Origin: Mesostigma viride
Lineage: Eukaryota; Streptophyta; Mesostigmatophyceae; Mesostigmatales; Mesostigmataceae
NCBI GenBank assembly: GCA_009746045.1
Contig: RPFO01002046.1
Location: 1 to 41,104, forward strand
DNA length: 41,104 nt
Reading direction: 5' to 3'
This document shows positions 17,607-26,631 of this stretch, one piece after another. Made by a program: the position numbers and the translations under genes. Numbering within the stretch: the first letter of the stretch is position 1; each line of letters begins with the position of its first letter. The notes beneath the pieces are model-generated. The model was not told the DNA's origin. It saw only the letters and a list, made by a program, of their open reading frames with translations, and made no database searches.

Positions 17607-17657
17607 GGCCGCTGAAACGCGCGCTGAAATGAATTCCGCCGATAAGAACGAACGAAG

Positions 17658-17915
17658 TTACGCGGACATGCAGCCGAGGTAGGTGTATCCGACGAACGTG
17701 GGATCGGAGTCCGATATTATAGGGTTCGGTCCGCCGCGCTCCAGGAAGAAAATGACACGTTGCCCATCGTACGTCGTCGAGTAAATCCTGTGCGTGCCGA
17801 TGTCCAGAGGATTGATACGGCTCAGAGTGTCTCCAGAAGATTCGAACCGGATAAACTTTTGCACGTGGACGACGTTAGCGTCCACCACTTTGGACTTCAA
17901 CACCGTCGAACTCAT
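17658..17915 (-). CDS. Small hypothetical protein
   Basis: 85 residues, beta-rich in appearance (VVHVQKFIRFESSGD, GQRVIFFLERGGPNP). No motif recognised. GTATACC lies 8-14 bases upstream of the ATG. It is divergent from the gene at 18000 across a hairpin-containing gap. Confidence 0.5.
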   Translation of the reverse strand: MSSTVLKSKVVDANVVHVQKFIRFESSGDTLSRINPLDIGTHRIYSTTYDGQRVIFFLERGGPNPIISDSDPTFVGYTYLGCMSA

Positions 17916-17944
17916 TCCGCGGTATACATGTAGTAAAGTTTATG

Positions 17945-17978
17945 TTCGTCCAGAAACGCGTTTTTTTTAACGGACGAA
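17945..17978. promoter_or_regulatory. Hairpin with poly-T loop in divergent promoter
   Basis: TTCGTCC (17945-17951) and GGACGAA (17972-17978) are perfect 7-bp inverted repeats; the loop contains the palindrome AACGCGTT and a T8 run. It lies between divergent starts at 17915 and 18000 and resembles the 21693-21718 structure. Confidence 0.45.
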
Positions 17979-17999
17979 ACATTACGCAAGTTCGGACCA

Positions 18000-18299
18000 A
18001 TGTCCATTTCGCTCGACAGTGACGACATCTCCGACATCGTGCTGTGCGGCGTCAACAAAGGCTGGTCCGTATCCATGAACCGGCACGGGGATCTGATCTT
18101 CGAGAAGCCCTCCGAGGAAACGGATACGGAAGATGACGTCAGTCCTCGTGCGCTCGTGCGACCTGCGCCAGTCCCTGTGGAACGGTGCGAATCTCCCGTC
18201 AAGGAGCGGCGGAAGAAGGTGCAGAAGATGACGCAATACGTGTCTCTCGATTCCGGCAAGCGGATGCGGCTGTCGATCAAAGTCAGCGAGGAGGAATAA
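18000..18299 (+). CDS. Small acidic/basic hypothetical protein
   Basis: 99 residues: an acidic N-terminus (SISLDSDDISDIVLCG), a disordered acidic-Pro middle (EETDTEDDVSPRALVRPAPVP) and a basic C-terminus (KERRKKVQK). No family recognised. It sits at the head of the plus-strand run leading to the LysM gene. Confidence 0.5.
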   Translation: MSISLDSDDISDIVLCGVNKGWSVSMNRHGDLIFEKPSEETDTEDDVSPRALVRPAPVPVERCESPVKERRKKVQKMTQYVSLDSGKRMRLSIKVSEEE

Positions 18300-18343
18300 A
18301 ATTATGTCTCTCGTCATAGTATAACTCGAAACTGGAGACGTCT

Positions 18344-18772
18344 ATGGCACCCATGGGCCCGGGAGGGAATCTCATAGCGATACCGCCAGAACTGGTGGAG
18401 CGACTCATCCGATTGCTGCCGGACACGACGCTTACGAAGAGCGCCCCGATGACGGCAGAAAACAACCCGGACGCCATCATTCAGAAGGCCTTCGAACAGA
18501 ATATCGTGCCTACGTACGCGAGTCCGAGCAAAGGGGTGTACGGCGAAAAGAGCGGACACGTGGTCGCGGAGGGGGAAACGTGGAAGTCCATCGCGGAACA
18601 GTATGGCGTGCTTCCCGACGAGCTCATTATCTCGAACCCGCACATCTCGCCGTTGGGTTTGGCGCCCGGTAGCTTCGTGTTGATCCCGAAACGGTACTCG
18701 TTCCAGGATTTCGTGAACGGCGTCATCCACCCCGACACGAACATGGGACTGACGTACGGTCGGACGATATAG
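18344..18772 (+). CDS. LysM-domain protein
   Basis: 142 residues. Residues about 72-117 form a LysM module: HVVAEGETWKSIAEQYGV, then DELIISNPHI and APGSFVLIPK, the usual order of the glycan-binding LysM fold (entry GDT/GET motif, N-P, G-x-x-L-x-I-P). The N-terminal part is hydrophobic then Ser/Thr/Ala-rich. LysM binds peptidoglycan or chitin-type N-acetylglucosamine polymers, so a virion surface or host-wall-contact role is inferred. The next gene (18817) is open upstream through 18764-18772 in the -1 frame, so the two may be one protein split by a single missing base near 18764-18770. Confidence 0.75.
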   Translation: MAPMGPGGNLIAIPPELVERLIRLLPDTTLTKSAPMTAENNPDAIIQKAFEQNIVPTYASPSKGVYGEKSGHVVAEGETWKSIAEQYGVLPDELIISNPHISPLGLAPGSFVLIPKRYSFQDFVNGVIHPDTNMGLTYGRTI

Positions 18773-18816
18773 GCGGATACGCGGGTCCGAGTGGCAAGAC
18801 GGGGTGGTTTGATTGG

Positions 18817-19893
18817 ATGAAGAAGCCGAGTTTAAGAGGAATTGTGGGCGGGGTCACGAGCGGTCTGCAGAAAGGGGGGCAATACTTGTGGGGTGGCGTC
18901 AACTCTCCTTTGAAAACGGCAATGCTTGCTAGTCACATGGCTCAGCCGGCAATTAAATTTTTCTACAATCACGAAATGCCAAGTGTCGGAGAAGTGCTAG
19001 GTGTTTTCAACCAATTTCACGCTAACACGACCAACGATCCGTGGAGAATGGCTACGGCGCAGGTGGCGCCCATGATGGGGCATGTATCGGGTCTCGCGGG
19101 TATGTTGCCAAGTGTGATGGAAGGCTCTAAATACGCCGGATACATTCCGTATGCACAAAAGGCCGCGTCAGCGGCGGGTGTGGTATCAAATTTGGCTGGA
19201 GACCCTCGAGGACAGACCCTCCTTCGCATGGGTATGAACGTTCCGAAGAGATGGGTGAATGCTCCCCGGGGTCGAGGATTGCGGGAGGTTGGTATCGGGT
19301 TAACCAACGATGTGATGGGTGGCCTAGGGTCTCAACTAATAGACGGAGGTTTCGATTACGCTCTGGCTCCTTACTTGCGGCAGTATGGCGGGAAAATCCC
19401 CGAATGGATGATGAGGCAGTTGGCACACAATCTCATTAAAAAGAAGGCAGGGGCGGTAGTGGGACCGAACTGGACCACGGCCGCGGACATGAAGTACGGA
19501 GGACCTGGCTGGTGGGAGAACTATTTGATGTCCCATGGCTACAAGCAGATGACTACCCCTGGTTACTGGAACCCGGACGCATCACTGAGCGAGTGGTTCG
19601 GATGGGGACAGGGTGGAGGTGGAGGTGGCGGTGGTGGCGGTGGCGGTGGTGGCGGAGGGGGGAAGGGCAATTTAGACGGGTTCGGTGGGATGTCTCCTGA
19701 GGAGATCGAGATGTACTCTAAGTCCCCTTATTTCAGCCAGTGGAGGGATTTTGCGGGTCTTATGAGTGAAGAAGAGCAAACAAGACTTGATTCATTGTGG
19801 GACATACTTCGCGATAAAAAGCTGGCGGCTAATGCCAAGTGGGACGAATTAGGAAACTGGAAAGATCGCAGCATCCATCAACCCGTTTTCTGA
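18817..19893 (+). CDS. Hydrophobic glycine-rich putative structural protein
   Basis: 358 residues from the ATG at 18817, with the frame open upstream into the LysM gene. The sequence is Gly/Ala/Met-rich with repeated moderately hydrophobic, amphipathic stretches (RGIVGGVTSGLQKGGQYLWG, PSVMEGSKYAGYIPYAQKAA), reminiscent of membrane-active or internal capsid proteins such as adenovirus protein VI-like or minor capsid polypeptides. A run of about 15 glycines (about residues 267-282, encoded near 19616-19664) separates the body from an acidic C-terminal part with SPYFSQWRDFAGLMSEEEQ. No family assigned. Its position between LysM and the capsid genes supports a virion role. Confidence 0.6.
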   Translation: MKKPSLRGIVGGVTSGLQKGGQYLWGGVNSPLKTAMLASHMAQPAIKFFYNHEMPSVGEVLGVFNQFHANTTNDPWRMATAQVAPMMGHVSGLAGMLPSVMEGSKYAGYIPYAQKAASAAGVVSNLAGDPRGQTLLRMGMNVPKRWVNAPRGRGLREVGIGLTNDVMGGLGSQLIDGGFDYALAPYLRQYGGKIPEWMMRQLAHNLIKKKAGAVVGPNWTTAADMKYGGPGWWENYLMSHGYKQMTTPGYWNPDASLSEWFGWGQGGGGGGGGGGGGGGGGGKGNLDGFGGMSPEEIEMYSKSPYFSQWRDFAGLMSEEEQTRLDSLWDILRDKKLAANAKWDELGNWKDRSIHQPVF

Positions 19894-20028
19894 GTACAGC
19901 CGCGCGGCGTGGGATGCAGATACGCGTTGTCGACATTAATGAACGCGAAAGTTCCTGGCATCGAAAACGCGAAGTACTTGAACCTTCGAGGACTCGTCGA
20001 AAATTGGTCTAAGTAAGTCGAAGGACGG
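19894..20028 (+). other. Possible displaced C-terminal coding stretch
   Basis: After the stop at 19891-19893 the same frame stays open to 20016 and reads a natural-looking segment with an internal ATG (MNAKVPGIENAKYLNLRGLV). The gene at 18817 may therefore once have extended to 20016, with frame disturbance around 19885-19935. A separate tiny gene is less likely. Confidence 0.3.
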
Positions 20029-21651
20029 TTAGTTCAGGAACATCTTGCGTCCGTGCCCGCCGCTGATCTCGAAGACGTTCATGACCCTCGCGTACACGTG
20101 CACGCGCCCGTTCGACAGAACGGGGCCCTCGCGAAGACCAGGAATCGCCTTGAAAAAAAGTTTCAACGTCGCCCGATCCACGCGGCTCAAGTTAATGCTG
20201 CCTGTCGGCTGGTCATCTTCCGGACGCAAGCAGAAGGGAATGAAGTAAATCATCTCGTACGAGTTCTCCACGGGGATCCGCCGGTGAAACTCGGCCGGCA
20301 AGAAGAAGTTGAACCACAGAGGGTCGCGCGGGGGGCTGAAAAGCTCGCAATTGTTCAACATCAACGTGGCCTTGTCGAAGAACGCGTTGTCCACGTGCAC
20401 CATCTGCTTTCCGAACGTGCGGACGTAATACAGCCCCTTGTTCTGCATGTCGTTCCGCACAAAAGGCCGGTTACCCTCGAAGTTCCAATACTCGTCGTTC
20501 GCGTTCTTCTCGTCGCTCCCCTCGAGTCTGCGATGATCGGCGCGGAAAAAGAAAATGAGTTCCTTACAAGCTCCGGAAATCGAGTCTAGAGGGAACTCTT
20601 TCGTCAATTTGTCGCGCCTCGTCAATGGGAACTCGAGGTGTTTGGTCTCCGTGATCAGGTACGAATGAGTCCCTTGGTTGAACTGCTTCCTCTCGAAGTC
20701 GTCCAACAATATGTATCGCGCGACGAGACGGACGGCCTTCAACTCCCCGCCGATCTCCGCCCTCTCCAGCTCCTCCCCCGTGTCCACAAGCGTCGAGTTC
20801 AAGTCGCCCGAGAACACGTGGACTTTCTTCGGGAGCCACCGGTCCGGATCGGTGGACGGCGCGACCTTGAACGGGATCTTCTCGAAATAGTTCGTGTAGT
20901 CGTACCGCAGAGGCTTGGCGCTCATCTTCAGCACGATCTCGACGTCGTGATACTGTATGGCCGAAATGGGAAGCGCGTGGCCGACGTCTCGGTTAAAGAA
21001 GAACTGCAGGGGTACGTACACGTGCTGATCGTGCATGGTCCCCACGTTCCGGGTCCCTCCGTGTTCCGACGGCAGCCCCTGGATCACGCTCTGCTCCGAA
21101 CTGCGAGTGACGCAATCCCACGTGTGCAGGAAATCGCCCGTGTGGCTCTCGATGAGCGTGCCGCCCACCCACAGCTCCACGGTGTTCGTGAGCACGTACC
21201 CGAGGTGGTCGATCCACGCGGGCTGAAACGACTCGTGCGTGATCCCGTCGTAGTCCGAGTCGGCCAGCAACGGGTAGTTTGAGGACCGGAACGCGGCCGT
21301 CACGCGCGTGTCCGTCACATCCACCCCCGGGTTCGTGGGGGTCGAGCCGTCCGCGGAGACGGAGTTCTTTCCGTGCGTCACCTGCATGACCCCGTAGTTG
21401 AGTTTCGTGATGTTGTAGTACACGTACATCTGCGTGACGAGGTCTCCGATCCGCGGGACCTTGAACTTCACTTGCCCACCATACAGCGGAGGGACGTCGG
21501 GGAGTATCTCGACGTCCATCCAGCTGAAGTTGGTGTGCCGAGAAAATACGGACTTGAAAAACGTCTTCTCCGGGTTGACGGTGAGGAAGGTGTCGAACGA
21601 CCCCTTCGCCTGCAGCCATGTCAAATGGGCCGTGATGTTCTGAGAGGCCAT
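20029..21651 (-). CDS. Major capsid protein, paralogue 1 (divergent)
   Basis: 540 residues, a full-length double-jelly-roll NCLDV capsid protein. The N-terminus has TFLTVNPEKTFFKSVFSRHT, the family's FFK...RHTNF hallmark. The first jelly roll ends near IQYHDVEIVLKMSA, and the second begins at VARYILLDDFERKQF and ends with IPFCLRPEDDQPTGSINLSR and HVYARVMNVFEISGGHG. Unlike the other three copies it lacks the GMGGKR(F/Y)AS tail and ends GRKMFLN. It is transcribed away from MCP2. The frame is intact. Two inter-strand loops are longer than in MCP4, suggesting a distinct place in the shell. Confidence 0.93.
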   Translation of the reverse strand: MASQNITAHLTWLQAKGSFDTFLTVNPEKTFFKSVFSRHTNFSWMDVEILPDVPPLYGGQVKFKVPRIGDLVTQMYVYYNITKLNYGVMQVTHGKNSVSADGSTPTNPGVDVTDTRVTAAFRSSNYPLLADSDYDGITHESFQPAWIDHLGYVLTNTVELWVGGTLIESHTGDFLHTWDCVTRSSEQSVIQGLPSEHGGTRNVGTMHDQHVYVPLQFFFNRDVGHALPISAIQYHDVEIVLKMSAKPLRYDYTNYFEKIPFKVAPSTDPDRWLPKKVHVFSGDLNSTLVDTGEELERAEIGGELKAVRLVARYILLDDFERKQFNQGTHSYLITETKHLEFPLTRRDKLTKEFPLDSISGACKELIFFFRADHRRLEGSDEKNANDEYWNFEGNRPFVRNDMQNKGLYYVRTFGKQMVHVDNAFFDKATLMLNNCELFSPPRDPLWFNFFLPAEFHRRIPVENSYEMIYFIPFCLRPEDDQPTGSINLSRVDRATLKLFFKAIPGLREGPVLSNGRVHVYARVMNVFEISGGHGRKMFLN

Positions 21652-21736
21652 CTTTCGCTATAGTACAAGACAATATAACAAAATTCGTGACCGCAACCGG
21701 ACTTTTTTTTTCGGTTGCAATACTATACTGCGAACT
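21652..21736. promoter_or_regulatory. Divergent capsid promoter with poly-T-loop hairpin
   Basis: TACTATA occurs for MCP1 (minus strand, plus 21659-21665) and for MCP2 (21721-21727), 7-16 bases before each ATG. Between them GCAACCG (21693-21699) and CGGTTGC (21712-21718) form a 7-bp stem whose 12-base loop contains a T9 run. Confidence 0.6.
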
Positions 21737-23416
21737 ATGGCCTCGTCGTCCGGCGCCCAAATGATGATGCTCAAGGCCCGCGGGCCTCAGGACATCGCCA
21801 CCATCGGAAACCCGGAAGTCACGTTTTTCAAGTCAGTGTTCCCTCGACACACGAACTTCGCGTGGGAGGATATCGAGATCGCGCAGACGACCGGGCAGTC
21901 GGCGTACGGGCAGACTCTCGAGTTCAAGTTGTCCAGGGTCGGCGATCTCATCACCAGGGCCATGCTCGTCGTTCAGATGAACGCGGTCCCGGGATGGAAC
22001 GGGTCGTTCGCCCCCTTCATCTGGGACTTCCCCCGCGCCCTGATCGAGTACGTCGAGTTCATCGTCGGAGGGTACCCCGTCGAGCGGATCACGGGAGACA
22101 TGCTGCATATCTGGGACATCTTGAACCGCCCTGACTACGCCAGCTGGGTGGAGAACATGCCCACGAACCACGGCGGGTCCGTCAAGTTCAACAAGGCCGG
22201 GAAGATGACCGACTGGTTCAACGGCCAGTCGACCCAGTACTTGTACATCCCGCTCGAGTTCGCCTTCACCTGCGAGCCCGGCACGTGTTTCCCCATGATC
22301 GCGTTGTCCTTCCACGAGGTCCGCATCAAGGTCAAGTTCTCCTCCGCGGACAAGATCTTCACGAGCTACTCGCTGTCCGAGCCGTCCTATGATACCGTCC
22401 CTGGCGTTATTGGCGGGACAGTCAAGTCAAGCCTGAACAGCTCGGGCACGCCGGATTACAACCTGATCCGTTCCATCATCCGCTCTCGTTTCATCGATTC
22501 CGCGTATGGCAACCAGATGGCCCAGTTGATCTCCGAGACGGGCGACCGGAAGTGGGTGAAGCACGTCATCGAGAACGCCATGTACACCGATAAGATCACC
22601 AACGTCCTCGCGACGACGACACCTCCGTCGGGAACCACCGACGGCACGCTGGAGATTTCGTTCCAGATCGCCGAGTATAACGCGTCCATCGGCTCCACTC
22701 GCACTTTCGTCATCAGCGATTCCATGATCCCCAAGGCAGAGAAGTTCACGCCTTCGTTCACGACCGTCGCCGCCAACCAGCGGGCTACGTGGGCTTCGAA
22801 CCCTCCCACGTTCACCACCCGCCTCGTGGGTAGGTACGTGTATTTGGACGACTACGAGCGTCAACAGTTCGCGAGCGAGTCCCACGAGTTCCTTATGACC
22901 GAGAGCCAGCTGCACACCCATTACGTCGGCGGCCAAGAGCAGGTGACGATCGACCTCAAGTTCAACCACCCCGTGAAGGAGCTGATATTCTTTTACCGCC
23001 CAGACAACTGGAGCGAGTCGGAGACGACCCTCAAGGGGTACTATAAGGGCTACTGGTCGTTCAAGAATCCGAACAGCCGGTTCGGGGAGGGCCACTTGTT
23101 CAAGACCGCGAATCTGATTCTCAACTCTCAGAACATGTACGGCGACGGCAAGGATCCCGTGTACTTCTCGTACGTGATTCCCACCCAGTTCCATAAGCGC
23201 ATGGACACCGATCACAACATCTACATCATCCCGTTCTGTCTCGACCCCGGCAACTGCAAGCCCACCGGGTCGGTCAACATGTCCCGCCTTGACGACGTGA
23301 AGCTTGTCCTGACGGGTCTGGGTGGCATCCCGGCGGGCACGATCAACGTGTACGCGCGCAACTTTAACTTGCTTTCGATCCAGGCGGGCATGGGCGGGAA
23401 GCGGTACGCTTCGTAA
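21737..23416 (+). CDS. Major capsid protein, paralogue 2
   Basis: 559 residues. The N-terminal jelly roll contains NPEVTFFKSVFPRHTNFAWE and IALSFHEVRIKVKFSS; the second begins at LVGRYVYLDDYERQQF and includes VKELIFFYRP, VIPTQFHKRM, IPFCLDPGNCKPTGSVNMSR and the closing NVYARNFNLLSIQAGMGGKR. The linker between the two jelly rolls is about 145 residues and moderately Ser/Thr-rich, longer than in MCP4. It would trimerise into pseudo-hexameric capsomers of an icosahedral shell. The frame is intact. It starts a three-gene plus-strand capsid run. Confidence 0.95.
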   Translation: MASSSGAQMMMLKARGPQDIATIGNPEVTFFKSVFPRHTNFAWEDIEIAQTTGQSAYGQTLEFKLSRVGDLITRAMLVVQMNAVPGWNGSFAPFIWDFPRALIEYVEFIVGGYPVERITGDMLHIWDILNRPDYASWVENMPTNHGGSVKFNKAGKMTDWFNGQSTQYLYIPLEFAFTCEPGTCFPMIALSFHEVRIKVKFSSADKIFTSYSLSEPSYDTVPGVIGGTVKSSLNSSGTPDYNLIRSIIRSRFIDSAYGNQMAQLISETGDRKWVKHVIENAMYTDKITNVLATTTPPSGTTDGTLEISFQIAEYNASIGSTRTFVISDSMIPKAEKFTPSFTTVAANQRATWASNPPTFTTRLVGRYVYLDDYERQQFASESHEFLMTESQLHTHYVGGQEQVTIDLKFNHPVKELIFFYRPDNWSESETTLKGYYKGYWSFKNPNSRFGEGHLFKTANLILNSQNMYGDGKDPVYFSYVIPTQFHKRMDTDHNIYIIPFCLDPGNCKPTGSVNMSRLDDVKLVLTGLGGIPAGTINVYARNFNLLSIQAGMGGKRYAS

Positions 23417-23452
23417 AAAAATTTCGCTACGTACTGTATACAATAACACGCC

Positions 23453-26400
23453 ATGTCCTCGGCCGCGGTTATGTGGATTCGTAGTAAGGGCAGCCAGGAT
23501 GTCATGCTCATCGTGGACCCCGAAATCACTTTTTTCAAGTCGACATGGGGCAGGCATACGAACTACGCGATGGAGGACGCCGAGATCACGCACACGGCCG
23601 GTGTGGTGACGTACGGCCAACTGATCGAGTTCAAGATTCCGAGGTCCGGCGACCTCCTTCACAAGGTCATGCTGTATCTGGACGTGGAGGAGTTCCCCAA
23701 CTTGAAGTACTCTCCATTCGCGAAGGACTTTGCCCGCATTCTGATCAAGTACGTCGAGCTCGTGATTGGCGGGTTTAGCATCGAGAGGCTGACGGGCGAC
23801 TTCCTCCACGTCATGGATATCCTCTCAAGGAAGAGCCACAAGAGCAGCGTGGACAACCTGCCGACCAACCACGGCGGCAGCGTCAAGTTTGACGAATTCG
23901 GCGACATTTACGACTATTGCAACGGCACTCGTCGCCAGCACATCTACATCCCCATCGAGTTCGCCTTCACGATGGACCCGGGCCTGGCCCTGCCTATGAT
24001 CGCCATCCAGCACCACGATGTGGTCATCCGCGTCCAGTTCGCCGACCCCGACGAGATGTTCACGTATTACGCGAACGACTTCCCGGTCGACACATCCGGA
24101 TCTGCGGCGATCGATTACTCGGGTTTCCCGTACAACCAGGTCGTCGCGGATAACGCGGCGGCCGGATACTGGGACTTTGACGGAGATCTGGACAACACGG
24201 GCAGCATGCAGCCCACCGCCCTGAACCCGAAGTTCGAGGTCTTCAACTACACGAACGCGGACAACGCGATCAAGTCTTCCGGGGGCGCGTACGGCGCCAC
24301 CGCGAACCACGCCAGGGTGGATTTGAGCGACGCGAGTTTCCACGGCGGGGACACGACCTTCACGATCGCGACGACCGTCACCTGCCCCGCCACGAACGTG
24401 GGGAGCACCGGGACGACGGTGTTTGTGTACGGAGATGCCACGGACAATGTGACGGTTTTCAACGGCTCGTCGGGAGACTTCAAGCTTCGGCCGAAGGCGG
24501 GCGGAGTGTCGACTCAGATGGAGTCCTGGCCTCAGGACAAACTGTACATCGGCGATGGCCAGAGCCACGCGCTGGTCGTCACCCGCGTGGAGAACCATAC
24601 GAACGGCAGCCTTCCCGCCTCCACACCGGGCAAGTGGTACTTCGCCGCTGGCTCGACGGCCAACACCGGCACGGGCTCGGTCCCCGCTCAGGTCATCGGT
24701 TCGAACGTGTCTGTTTCGACTGGCGAGATCGCGTGGACGAACTCCGCCACCGACTACACCACGGCCTCCAACACCCACGACCGCGTGGAGATCCCGTTGA
24801 CCGACGGTAGCGGCACATCGACCAACCTGTTCTCCGTGAACTTTGACTTCCGCATCGCTAGTGCCAGTCTCGACGCTAACTCTACTCATCTGTTCACCAT
24901 CGGACCGGCCACCACCGCAGACATGGTCGCCAACCGCAAGAACCGCATGAGTGTCTACTTGACCCCGTCGGCAACCGACATGTACCTGCAGACTCAGGAC
25001 TCAGGGGCGACCAACGACCGCCGCCTCAAGGTCGACATGCCCGCTCTGTCTCTGGACACGTGGCATTCGATGACCATCACGAGGCTTCCGTATCCCAAGT
25101 TCGGCACCACGACTCCGAGCTCGGTTCAGAGCATCCAGTCCGTCGCCATCTTCGTGGACGGCGTGCAGTACGCGCTCGTGAACGTGGACGACGCCAGTCA
25201 CGGCGGTTTCCACGCGACCGCGGAGTACGGAAGCGTCCTCACATTCGGGCCGGTCGGAATCACTAACCTGGCGTACTCTCCGAAGCAGAAGCTGAAGATC
25301 AAGGAGGTCCAGTTCTGGAACGGGTACTTCTACAACAACAACACCGTATACCAGGTCTATCTGGACGGAATCCAGAAGGAGATGCACCCTCTGTGGCCCC
25401 ACATGGCGAACCCGACCATATCCGCGAAGACCCTGTATCTCGGAAACAGTCCCGATACCGTGACGGCAATCGCCAGCGCCAGCAACGTCAAGTGGGAGTA
25501 CGTCTGGTTCTACAACACCGCCGTTACCCCAAACGACATCGGAGCCACCTCTGGTATCGTTTCTTCTTCCGCGCGTCTCCCCGTGATCCGCCAGGTGTGG
25601 GGTCTGCAGCCGAACACCATGTTCTCGGCCACTCGAGGCTCGGACGTGATCACGAACACCGGGTCCTATTGGGCTTCGCTCGCGGACACCCAGGGGGCAA
25701 CCCGGTTCTCCGTGGACACGTGGTCGACGGGCGCCAATGGCATCCTGACGGGCGCGGTGGTCCGCGTGAAGGCGCTCGGGGCGGGCGACCTGTTCGGCAA
25801 CACGGGGACTGGTTCATGAACATCGACGCTTCCAAGATCCCCCAGTCGATCAACTACTCGGCTGGCACATCCCAGGCGTTCCTTCACCCACGAAGCAACT
25901 GGATCGCGCACCCCCCCAAGTTCGAGTGCAAGCTCGTCGCCAGGTTCTTCTACCTGGACGATTTCGAAAGGAAGCAGTTCGCTCTCAACGGGCACGAGTA
26001 CCTCATCACCGAGACCCAGTTCTTCCAGCAGCACGTCGGAGGGGAGAGCGAGGTCGACTTGGAGCTCCGTTTCAACCACCCGGTCAAGGAACTGCTCTTC
26101 TGGTACAAGCCCTCGGACCTCTCTTTCGTCGCTAACAAGTTCCGTTCCGATCCTGACTTCGGCTACAACGCATACTGGAAGTTCTACAACGACAACAGCG
26201 AGTTCGGAGACGGGCATCTGTTCTCGCGCGCCAACCTGTACATGAACTCGCAGAGTCTGTACGGAGACGGCCGCGACCCTATCTACTTCTCGTTTTTGGT
26301 TCCGGCGGATTTCCACACGCGCGTCGAGAAGAACTCTAGGGTGTACTGCATCCCGTTCTGCCTTCGCCCGGAGTCCTGGAAGCCGTCCGGCAGTGTGAAC

Positions 26401-26553
26401 ATGTCCCGCCTCGACAGCGTGAAGCTCGCTCTTAAGGGCATCGGGTCTTCGTCCAAGGGCGGCATCCCGCCAGGGACGATCGACGTGTACGCAAGGAGCT
26501 TCAACCTTGTCCGTATCCAGTCGGGTATGGGCGGAAAGCGGTTCGCGTCATAA
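23453..26553 (+). CDS. Major capsid protein, paralogue 3, with LamG-like insertion and one frame break
   Basis: Residues 1-210 are a normal first MCP jelly roll (DPEITFFKSTWGRHTNY ... IAIQHHDVVIRVQFADPDE). Residues about 211-785 are an insertion with concanavalin/LamG-type features: ARVDLSDASFHGGDTTFTI and GQSHALVVTRVE (about 287-380), then DRVEIPLTDGS, LFSVNFDFRI, LDTWHSMTITR, VAIFVDGVQYALVN (about 443-577) and closing KIKEVQFWNGYF and LYLGNSPD ... VWFYNTAVTPNDI. The second jelly roll (from about 25921, LVARFFYLDDFERKQF) continues in another frame to 26553 and ends GMGGKRFAS. The break is at the G4 run 25804-25807, where one G appears missing; otherwise the first frame stops at 25817-25819. 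Whole length would be about 1,033 residues. Either a capsomer carrying a surface lectin-like domain or, if the break is real, a truncated protein. Confidence 0.88.
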
Positions 26554-26631
26554 GCAAGCATCCACTGTTCGGTCCATTCGGATCGTCCCATAAAAAATCT
26601 TTTCGTGTATTATACATTATAACAGTGTACC

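Noticed and set aside
25393-25800. N-terminal part of the frame 25393-26553 as a separate gene
   Set aside because: Up to about 25800 it is an Arg/His-rich shadow of the LamG-like region; only the part after the break is real capsid coding sequence.
2553-25819. Programmed frameshifting as a general explanation of the frame breaks
   Set aside because: Breaks need both +1 and -1 corrections, lie in many unrelated genes and have no common slippery sequence or downstream structure that I could see; sequencing error or decay is simpler.
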